A stretch of DNA of 13,101 nucleotides, from positions 1 to 13,101 of the forward strand of contig JAJAYU010000188.1 of assembly GCA_026786125.1 (NCBI GenBank). The letters run 5' to 3'. Below the pieces are notes generated by a model that was not told where the DNA came from, searched no databases, and worked only from the letters and a program-made list of their open reading frames with translations. Both the position numbers and the translations under genes were made by a program. Shown piece after piece: positions 1-5,740 of this stretch. How positions within the stretch are numbered: position 1 is the stretch's first letter; every line of letters begins with the position of its first letter. Source of the DNA: Chamaesiphon sp. Lineage in GTDB: Bacteria; Cyanobacteriota; Cyanobacteriia; Cyanobacteriales; Chamaesiphonaceae.

Positions 1-2274
1 TTCCAGAAACTACTCGACGCGCTCAATCGAGCGGGCTTAGTGTACCCAGTATTCGTCCGCAGTTCCAACAGCGGCGGTTTGCACGTTTACTTTTTCTTCC
101 CTCGTCCGCTCAATACATTTAACGTTGCTACATTGATGCACGTTACTCTCATCAATGCTGGATTCGCGCCTAAACCTGGAGATCTAGAGCTTTTCCCCAA
201 CCCTAAAGCTTATACTAACACCCCAGGTGAATATAGCAACTATCGAGCGCACCGATTGCCAGCCCAGCCAGCAAGTGGCTCCTGGATGGCAGACGGATGG
301 GGAAATCCCATTATGAACCTCGAAAGTTTAACCCATGAGGGGCAGGTGGCGATGTTTCTGCGCGAAGCTGAGAAATCCGCCCAAGCTCACAGCGCGTATA
401 TCGAGCAGATCGAAGCAAAACTCGACTGGGCGTACACCCTCTATAAGCAAAAAATTGATAAATATCAGCATCTACAATCTGGGCTGAGTGAAGTCGCTCA
501 AGAATGGAAGGAGAACCTCGAATTGAGCATGATGGTGGGCTGGACTGGATATCATCAGACAAACATTATCCTCCCCCTATTCGTTGCCTATGGCATCGTA
601 TTTATGGGCTTAGATGATAAACAAAAATTATTCGATTGGATACATGCAAATGTCTTGACGACCAGAGGTTACAAAGAGTACTGTAGACATCAACATGAGA
701 TCGACAAACGGATCTGGGCTTGGGTCGATGGTACCCTCGACAGTGAATACTATGTCAAATACTGTGGATTTCCGCCACGGAAAGGGATTTCCGTCCATAA
801 ATTAATCAAACATCTCCAGCAGAAAGGGCGCAAACCTAACGAGCACAACCAAAAACTTGCCGATCGCACCTTCGAGCAGTTACAGGGCGTAGTCAAGGTA
901 ATTGGCACGTTACCATGCCTAATTGTCGAACGAATCGCTGTAATTCAAGCAAAATACCAAGAACTGTTCGGTACCAAAATTTCTAATAATACACTGTATA
1001 AGAAAAACTACCTACCCTTATGGAATGATAAAAATACAATAGTTACGCTAGTCAGTTCTCCAACTAGTATGGAATCGACAAAACCTAATTCAGGCAACGC
1101 ATCTACCGCATCAAATTTTGAGGAAGGGGTTTCTCCTTTAACTGCTATAAACCTCTTGGATATTGAAATTTCGCATACTATTTCGACATATGAAGCTTTG
1201 TCCCCTAGTTTTCTCACTGGGCAGATGATATTTCCTGAGAATCAGGAAATAAATCTAACTACAGATGAATTATTAAACTTAGGATCTGACTCACTAGTAG
1301 AATCCGATCCCAATCTAATTCAGTCTGAACCACGATCTGAAACCTTACGATTCGAGTCAGAACAATCTTTATCTGACTTAGATATTGAAGTTCTGTCTAA
1401 CTCAGATCCTGAACTTTCTTGCTTAGAAGCTTCATCTGATATAAGTATAGCTTATACTCCAGCCGCCGCGAAAAATTTGCCAAATAACATAAATGAAACT
1501 TATCGGTCTACAGTGGAGATTGCCCGTGAGATCCGTGCTTGTCACCTTCAACCAGACTATCTCTTGTCGCTGGAACTGCTGCATCATCCCTCGATCGATT
1601 CGATCGAACAGTTGCTAGAACTAGGTAGTCGGTTACTGGATGCGAAATCTTGGGCGGATGTGGAAGATCTGGCTGGAGGTCTTTCACCTACCTGGAAACA
1701 AGATTTGTGGAGTACCTTCACCAATCGGGAGCAAGCGGTCATTAACGCGCTCAAGGCTAAAAGTGAAGTCGAGTCAGTTGCTGTTGCCTTGCCAGATGAT
1801 TTTGTGGCTAATCCCGCGACGAGCGAACCGCCGGAACCAGTCGCATTGGCAACAGAGACGATCGTTGAGACTGACACGATCGATCCTATCATTGAGATCG
1901 GTACGATGCTGCGGCGCAATCGGATCGATCTCCGCCAAGGTAAATATGCCGAAGCCATCGAGCATTGTGAGGCGATCGGTCGCAGGGGCTTAGACTGGTT
2001 AGTGCGATCGCCATCGAATCAATTATTCAATGTTTCACCCTTCGCGCTTACCTCTGGCGGGTGGGAAGTCGAACGGGATGACAATGCAGCAGTGGCTAAA
2101 ACCGCCGCGAAGGTGCCTCAGAAATCTTTTGGAATAGAAGACGTGGTTCGGGCAGTTACGGGGCTGGTAGGACGAATTAAGCGGATCTACAAGTATAGTA
2201 ACGAGCCATACGCGATCGAGGACGATCTCGGCAAAATTCATCGATTCAGCGAGGAAGACCTGTTTCCGACTTAA
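1..2274 (+). CDS. Primase-polymerase-like (AEP superfamily) replication protein, 5' end missing
   Basis: The frame is open from base 1, giving 757 residues; the true start and the first metal-binding motif lie left of the window. A GTG at 40 is an internal codon. Residues 21-33 hold an S-x(5)-LHVYFFF motif with H28, like the Ser/His motif of archaeo-eukaryotic primases. It is followed by ELFPNPK (from E63) and HRLP (84-87), as in the third catalytic region of primase-polymerases of the TOTE/plasmid type. Residues 277-341 form a helical module ending in ISNNTLYK and LW, which recurs in the convergent neighbour. Residues about 345-490 are a Ser/Asp/Glu-rich, probably disordered linker. About 500-585 is a helical, Trp-rich segment, and 721-757 resembles a small SH3/KOW-like barrel. 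The likely role is priming or replication of a mobile element. The superfamily call is fairly safe; the exact family is not. Confidence 0.65.
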   Translation, partial: FQKLLDALNRAGLVYPVFVRSSNSGGLHVYFFFPRPLNTFNVATLMHVTLINAGFAPKPGDLELFPNPKAYTNTPGEYSNYRAHRLPAQPASGSWMADGWGNPIMNLESLTHEGQVAMFLREAEKSAQAHSAYIEQIEAKLDWAYTLYKQKIDKYQHLQSGLSEVAQEWKENLELSMMVGWTGYHQTNIILPLFVAYGIVFMGLDDKQKLFDWIHANVLTTRGYKEYCRHQHEIDKRIWAWVDGTLDSEYYVKYCGFPPRKGISVHKLIKHLQQKGRKPNEHNQKLADRTFEQLQGVVKVIGTLPCLIVERIAVIQAKYQELFGTKISNNTLYKKNYLPLWNDKNTIVTLVSSPTSMESTKPNSGNASTASNFEEGVSPLTAINLLDIEISHTISTYEALSPSFLTGQMIFPENQEINLTTDELLNLGSDSLVESDPNLIQSEPRSETLRFESEQSLSDLDIEVLSNSDPELSCLEASSDISIAYTPAAAKNLPNNINETYRSTVEIAREIRACHLQPDYLLSLELLHHPSIDSIEQLLELGSRLLDAKSWADVEDLAGGLSPTWKQDLWSTFTNREQAVINALKAKSEVESVAVALPDDFVANPATSEPPEPVALATETIVETDTIDPIIEIGTMLRRNRIDLRQGKYAEAIEHCEAIGRRGLDWLVRSPSNQLFNVSPFALTSGGWEVERDDNAAVAKTAAKVPQKSFGIEDVVRAVTGLVGRIKRIYKYSNEPYAIEDDLGKIHRFSEEDLFPT

Positions 2275-2902
2275 CGGAATCGGTCTTTTGCCACAACGGT
2301 TTATACGCCGATTTGTATAGAGTATTATTGGAAATTTTAGAACCGAACATTTCCAGCGATCTAGACTGAATTAATTCGATCCGATCCACCATTTGGAGCG
2401 GAAGCTCTTCGATACTGGCTAAGATTGCTATGATGCGCTCTCTGGTTCGATCTGCAACTTCGTCATTATGTGTATTAGATCTACTTGTCGATAGTTTAGG
2501 TGGATTGAGCTTGAATTTCTGGGGAGCTTTTTTACTTTTCGTGGGTGATTTTTCTGGGGTAGCTCTGGCATTTTTACGAACTGGCTCGACTGCCATTTCA
2601 ACAAACTCAAATTGCCCGGTGGTGAGATCTAAATTAACTTCGATCGATAGGTGGAATTTACGTTGTGATTTAAGTTCGGAGGCAGGATCGACGTTGCCAA
2701 TTTTAATATTGCCGATAACCGAACCCATCGCTCGATAGATCCGTTGCCCGATATCTAGTTGGGCTGATTCTTGCGCTTTTTTAGAGATTTTTTGTGGTAG
2801 CGGATTTTTCTTCGCCTGCGAACGGTTCGCCGCATTCGATTGGGGTGGAGATTGCTGTACCGATCCTGACTTGTCCTCAACCGCGCTAGTTCGTTTGCCC
2901 AT
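2246..2902 (-). CDS. Basic 218-residue protein with C-terminal ISNNTLYK module
   Basis: I do not recognise the family. The first 45 residues are polar and Lys/Gln/Ser-rich. Residues 47-108 look like a compact alpha/beta domain. Residues 108-140 are a Lys/Pro-rich linker. Residues 141-204 match the primase-like protein at about half of positions by eye, including ADRT, FG-x-KISNNTLYK and Y-x-PLW. The short pattern before LYK recalls the recognition helix of helix-turn-helix proteins, so nucleic-acid binding is a reasonable inference, supported by the basic composition. The ATG has a perfect GGAGGT Shine-Dalgarno 8 bases upstream. The stop codon (TGA, 2248-2246) lies inside the 3' end of the primase-like gene, so the two genes overlap tail to tail by 29 bases. 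It may be an accessory or regulatory partner of the primase. Confidence 0.75.
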   Translation of the reverse strand: MGKRTSAVEDKSGSVQQSPPQSNAANRSQAKKNPLPQKISKKAQESAQLDIGQRIYRAMGSVIGNIKIGNVDPASELKSQRKFHLSIEVNLDLTTGQFEFVEMAVEPVRKNARATPEKSPTKSKKAPQKFKLNPPKLSTSRSNTHNDEVADRTRERIIAILASIEELPLQMVDRIELIQSRSLEMFGSKISNNTLYKSAYKPLWQKTDSVKSETGLPR

Positions 2903-2910
2903 GAACTTAA

Positions 2911-2916
2911 ACCTCC
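2911..2916 (-). promoter_or_regulatory. Strong Shine-Dalgarno site of the 218-residue gene
   Basis: On the minus strand this reads GGAGGT, 8 bases before the ATG at 2902. It is the clearest ribosome binding site in the window; most other genes here lack an obvious one. Confidence 0.8.
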
Positions 2917-2967
2917 ATTTCTGAATTACTCTATTTTAATGCTTAGTATTCCAACTCACCATTTAAA

Positions 2968-3222
2968 TTAATGACAGAATTGCATTGTCGCTACAACGTT
3001 CTCGCTCCAGCTAATCCCAAATGCAATAATTGCTAATCGCCACCAATGATTTATTTGCACTAATGGAACTGTGCCAAGTGCCAACAATAGGCAGATAGAG
3101 CAATTAATTGACGATTTACAAGTAATGAAAACGATCGCCGCCAATAATAACCATAAAATTGTTATAAGCCAAAACAAAGTATTTAAAATAACTCGACTGG
3201 TCTTGTCGCTAATCTTTTTCAT
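2968..3222 (-). CDS. Small hydrophobic membrane protein, 84 residues
   Basis: The protein begins MKKISDKTSR. It has one clear membrane helix (about 12-33), then a hydrophobic stretch (about 42-56) and a third weaker one (about 60-71). It contains three cysteines between residues 35 and 44 (C35, C41, C44) and one near the end. No family is recognised. It precedes the 218-residue gene on the same strand by 65 bases, so the two could be co-transcribed. The Shine-Dalgarno is poor (AAAAGA adjoining the ATG). The region is AT-rich and a 61-residue frame runs opposite, so this could be a chance frame, but the ordered alternation of charged and hydrophobic stretches favours a real membrane protein. 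Confidence 0.45.
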   Translation of the reverse strand: MKKISDKTSRVILNTLFWLITILWLLLAAIVFITCKSSINCSICLLLALGTVPLVQINHWWRLAIIAFGISWSENVVATMQFCH

Positions 3223-3253
3223 TCTTTTGATGAATTGTTTATTTATCGACCCA

Positions 3254-3442
3254 TAAATTTAGATAAGAACCCGAGCTGTTCGGTGCGGGGGTAAAAGTTT
3301 GTCGCTGCACCGAACAGATCGGGTTTTGCAGCGGCAATGAATGGATAGATGTTTCGCACCGAATAATTCTCCACCCGAACGGCTCACGCGCCGCTGTGCC
3401 AGCAATCGATCTCGTAAAAACCCAATTTAACATCTAAATTTA
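3254..3442. repeat. Inverted-repeat-bounded non-coding element (MITE, structured RNA or oriT candidate)
   Basis: An 11-base sequence TAAATTTAGAT at 3254-3264 recurs inverted at 3432-3442. Eight of the 11 bases are self-palindromic, so the match alone is weak. Inside lie a 19-base hairpin (3268-3325) and a 7-base pairing, CAGCGGC at 3329-3335 with GCCGCTG at 3390-3396. The core GCACCGAA occurs at 3307-3314 and again around 3355-3362. No target-site duplication is seen. It could be a miniature transposable element, a structured RNA, or a transfer/replication origin. Confidence 0.45.
3268..3325. repeat. Long hairpin, 19-bp arms
   Basis: The left arm at 3268-3286 pairs with the right arm at 3307-3325 at 18 of 19 positions. 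The loop is 20 bases. It is GC-rich in both arms. Only a short TTTT stretch follows on the plus strand, so a simple terminator is possible but not compelling, and no gene reads into it from the left on that strand. Confidence 0.75.
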
Positions 3443-3528
3443 GCGATTGGAATCAGAGAATCAGCCGAATTACCCAATGCAAATCGCGATCCCTATGAGT
3501 ATCTTGGGATTATCGATCGCAGATTGCT

Positions 3529-4224
3529 ATGGCTCCAACAACCTTCACTCCCATAATTACCCCCAGCGAACCGGAACTGGAAACGCCCATCGACTATGAA
3601 TTACGACGTGTAATTGGAACTAATATCGATTATTCCCAACTAGTTGAATATCACCTCAACCCTGACGATCCAATGGTGGAGATGATGGGGATCGTGGATA
3701 AACTCAATACACTCAATGAAGCAATCCCCAGATCGGTATCTATATCCTTAGCTCTTGCCGGAAAAACCCTCGCCACCGAATTCGATCTCGTCAGTCGTCC
3801 GCTCCTAGATGCAAATGCCGCACTCCAAGGATCTGTTCGTGCCTTGCAGCGACAAATGCAAGATGTGAATGAACGATTAGCAGGGTTACAACAGCTCGAA
3901 CAGCTCGAACAGCTCCAATACCTAGCCAAACTCGATTTACTCGATCGTCCAGATAGCTCTAAGCCACTGGCACATGGATTGCTCTATACGACTGTCGCGG
4001 CGGCTGTTGCCACGATGGGGATGGTTGGTTGGCAGATTCAGTCTGTCCGCAGCGTAGGGAATAATCTAGCCTGGATCGATACCAGTGAGGGTAAATTAGC
4101 CGCCCAAATTGCCCGCCAAAATCCCCAACTCAAAACTAATTGTCGAAAACTGAATCGAGCTGAATTAGCTAAATTACCGGAAAATTCAGCAAATAAGCAG
4201 GTTTGTACGGTTTATTTAAAATAA
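3529..4224 (+). CDS. Coiled-coil, single-pass membrane protein; first gene of the secretion operon
   Basis: The protein has 231 residues. Residues 1-25 are Pro/Thr-rich. Residues 50-140 are mostly helical and include a Gln/Leu/Glu-rich coiled coil (about 100-135). A single hydrophobic helix spans about 150-170. The last 60 residues contain a W-x(5)-EGKLA region and two cysteines (C205, C226) that could form a disulfide if this part is exported. By charge the large N-terminal part is likely cytoplasmic. I do not recognise a named family with certainty, although similar coiled-coil plus one-helix proteins occur in cyanobacterial accessory genomes. Its place at the head of the operon suggests an accessory role in secretion or transfer; the 140-base gap to the next gene leaves room for a separate promoter. 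Confidence 0.75.
   Translation: MAPTTFTPIITPSEPELETPIDYELRRVIGTNIDYSQLVEYHLNPDDPMVEMMGIVDKLNTLNEAIPRSVSISLALAGKTLATEFDLVSRPLLDANAALQGSVRALQRQMQDVNERLAGLQQLEQLEQLQYLAKLDLLDRPDSSKPLAHGLLYTTVAAAVATMGMVGWQIQSVRSVGNNLAWIDTSEGKLAAQIARQNPQLKTNCRKLNRAELAKLPENSANKQVCTVYLK
3892..3918 (+). repeat. Three tandem 9-base units inside the coiled coil
   Basis: CAGCTCGAA at 3892-3900 and 3901-3909 is followed by CAGCTCCAA at 3910-3918. They encode a QLE-QLE-QLQ run within the coiled coil, so copy-number change would alter the length without a frameshift. Confidence 0.85.
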
Positions 4225-4364
4225 TTAACGCCATTTGGCGAATATCAACGATCGAATCTGACTGTTAGCCTAGATACAGATTTTGATTGAGTTAATTGTA
4301 ACTAAAGTTTTAAGGCGAGAACTATCTGAGTTTAGCCGAGTTTCTAGCGGAGTATTCTCACTAT

Positions 4365-4694
4365 ATGTCAGTAAATATAAATCGCGGTTTTTGGACGTTA
4401 TTGGATAAAGCACGCTGTTTATTCACTACTAACTTCTCAATCCCAATTATTGTCTGGTCTTTGGCTGGATCGCTTGTTTTTGGTCTGATTTATGCGGTTA
4501 TTCATACGGTGAATATCGATCTGGCAATAGCGATAGAGCGATGGTTCCAACAGCTTGAGATCTCGATCCTCACCCCCGAATCTACTGCACTAGTTCCAGC
4601 CGCGCTCTCGCTCGATCTGACTGCGATTAAAATTGCTTTCCTAGTGGCGATCGTTACGATTGCCTCTCAAACCTTCCCTAAAAAAAATAGCTAA
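4365..4694 (+). CDS. Two-helix membrane protein, 109 residues
   Basis: Hydrophobic helices lie at about 26-48 and 86-102, separated by a polar stretch with an amphipathic segment; the C-terminus is PKKNS. No family is recognised. A GGAG (within AGCGGAG) sits about a dozen bases upstream of the ATG. The stop codon at 4692-4694 is separated by one base from the ATG of the pilin-like gene, so translational coupling is likely. Given that pairing, a role in pilin handling or platform assembly is a plausible inference, but nothing in the sequence proves it. Confidence 0.7.
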   Translation: MSVNINRGFWTLLDKARCLFTTNFSIPIIVWSLAGSLVFGLIYAVIHTVNIDLAIAIERWFQQLEISILTPESTALVPAALSLDLTAIKIAFLVAIVTIASQTFPKKNS

Positions 4695-4695
4695 A

Positions 4696-5322
4696 ATGCC
4701 TTCCCAACTCAGTAGCTTAACTATGTATAAACCACGCAAAGAATACAATCGGATCGAACGAGCCATCTATGCGCGTTCGGTTGAATTTTGGCTGTCTCTT
4801 GCCACGATTACTGTCGGAGCTAATTGGATGTCTAAGTTCGGAATCGAATCGGTATTCATGGCTGTCATTTGGGCAGCAATTATTGGTGCTTACTGCCTGT
4901 ATGCCAATGAATTTTGCGCCAAAACCTGGAGCGGATTTCGGCGAATTCGCTGCTCTGGCAAGCAATTGCAATTAATCTTACTTGGTGTTGGCTCGATCTG
5001 TGCGATCTGTTCGCTACTGTTCTTGACGACTCCAGCCAATGCCTTAATTTTGGATAACAAAGGAGCTGGGGCGTTGATCGCCATCATGGACAACACGACC
5101 AGCGTTGCCGATCCAGCTTTTGCGACGCTAATTAGTACGACAGGGGGCAAAATCGTCATCCTGATCAAAGCCGCATTTTTGCTCGCGTTTGTACTCATTG
5201 GGCTTGCCTCGATCGAAAAATTTCGAGAACGGGCTGAATGGAGCGAAGTCGTGATCCCTCCTGCTGTTTTCCTCGCGATCGTCGGCTTTGTCGATACCAT
5301 TGTCGCTAAAATCATGGCGTAA
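4696..5322 (+). CDS. VirB2/TrbC-like pilin precursor with two-helix N-terminal extension
   Basis: The protein has 208 residues. Helices lie at about 30-42 and 51-69. A basic patch (FRRIRCSGKQ, 81-90) is followed by a hydrophobic stretch (91-110) ending in TTPANA (111-116), which looks like a signal sequence with a type I peptidase site after A116. The remaining 92 residues have the VirB2/TrbC pilin layout: a polar N-terminus, a helix (about 151-172), a short charged loop (KFRERAEWSE, 175-184) and a second helix (about 185-201). Family knowledge: such pilins are cleaved and inserted in the inner membrane before assembly. The start at 4696 is preferred because it couples to the preceding stop; 4723 (ATG) is also possible. 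The genes that follow are VirB3- and VirB4-like, as expected for a pilin gene. The long extension before the signal is unusual. Confidence 0.65.
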   Translation: MPSQLSSLTMYKPRKEYNRIERAIYARSVEFWLSLATITVGANWMSKFGIESVFMAVIWAAIIGAYCLYANEFCAKTWSGFRRIRCSGKQLQLILLGVGSICAICSLLFLTTPANALILDNKGAGALIAIMDNTTSVADPAFATLISTTGGKIVILIKAAFLLAFVLIGLASIEKFRERAEWSEVVIPPAVFLAIVGFVDTIVAKIMA

Positions 5323-5401
5323 ACGACACACGCCTTCTGTACGCCTTGCTCCGTTCTCGCGAGGAAGGGGAATTTCTGTCTATATGGATTGAGTAATCAA
5401 A

Positions 5402-5740
5402 ATGCCCGATATTTATGACGAAGAACCGATTCAGGTCAATCGAATGCTGGCGCGAAAGCCAGGGATCGCCGGAATTTCGGCAGATGTCTTTGCGGTCGCG
5501 ATCGTCATGGACGTAGTTTTATTCTTTGTCCGATCGATGTTTGAGTTGGGCTGGGATGTATTCGTTTTTGCCGTCATCGTCGTCGATATGACTTGGCTGA
5601 TCCTGACCATTCGGGGTGTTTATCGATTCGTCGGCAAATTCATCAAGCCACCTGTCTACTATCGCGCCAATATCCCTTACGTTCCTGTATTATCCAATGC
5701 CAGCTATCCAATCCCGCAAACGTTCCGCAGCGAAGACTAG
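5402..5740 (+). CDS. VirB3/TrbD-like inner-membrane protein
   Basis: The protein has 112 residues, close to the usual VirB3 size. A polar N-terminus carries N-x-ML-x-RKPGIAGIS (13-26), like the conserved N-terminal stretch of VirB3/TrbD. Two adjacent hydrophobic helices follow (about 28-45 and 50-70). The C-terminus is basic and aromatic (RGVYRF, PPVYYR). VirB3 proteins sit in the inner membrane and bind the VirB4 ATPase. The position directly before a VirB4-like gene, with a 44-base overlap in another frame, fits this well. The assignment rests on topology and order; sequence conservation in this family is low. Confidence 0.65.
   Translation: MPDIYDEEPIQVNRMLARKPGIAGISADVFAVAIVMDVVLFFVRSMFELGWDVFVFAVIVVDMTWLILTIRGVYRFVGKFIKPPVYYRANIPYVPVLSNASYPIPQTFRSED

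Larger units (their letters stand above)
3223..3528. other. Divergent intergenic region
   Basis: This 306-base stretch separates the leftward genes from the rightward secretion operon, so it should carry promoters for both. I could not identify a convincing -35/-10 pair. Most of it (3254-3442) is taken up by nested inverted repeats. The remaining 86 bases before the first operon gene show nothing I can name, and no good Shine-Dalgarno precedes the ATG at 3529. Confidence 0.6.

Noticed and set aside
1584..1958. Minus-strand frame of 124 residues
   Set aside because: It is antisense to the primase-like gene and Ser/Ala/Thr-rich, as expected from a complementary reading of CGATCG-rich coding DNA.
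3071..3256. Plus-strand frame of 61 residues with a hydrophobic end
   Set aside because: It lies antisense to the small membrane protein gene; the complement of AT-rich hydrophobic codons readily gives such frames, and no ribosome binding site is seen.
3239..3433. Minus-strand frame of 64 residues across the intergenic repeats
   Set aside because: It runs straight through the long hairpin and has no Shine-Dalgarno or recognisable domain; the nucleotide structure explains this stretch better.
3529..4224. Idea that the 231-residue protein is VirB8
   Set aside because: VirB8 has a short N-terminal cytoplasmic tail and a large periplasmic domain; here the membrane helix is at 150-170 with only about 60 residues after it.
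4225..4364. Short pairings (GCCATTTGGC; AATCTG with CAGATT) as a regulatory hairpin
   Set aside because: The stems are only 3-6 bp and are not followed by a T-tract; they are within chance expectation for 140 bases.
4660..4695. Upstream TTG start for the pilin-like gene
   Set aside because: It would overlap the preceding gene; the ATG at 4696, one base after the preceding stop, is a better coupled start.
4890..5315. Minus-strand frame of 141 residues
   Set aside because: It is antisense to the pilin-like gene, which has coherent topology and neighbours; the reverse frame has none.
5616..5696. Upstream GTG start for the VirB4-like gene
   Set aside because: It adds 27 residues that merely read the VirB3-like gene in another frame.
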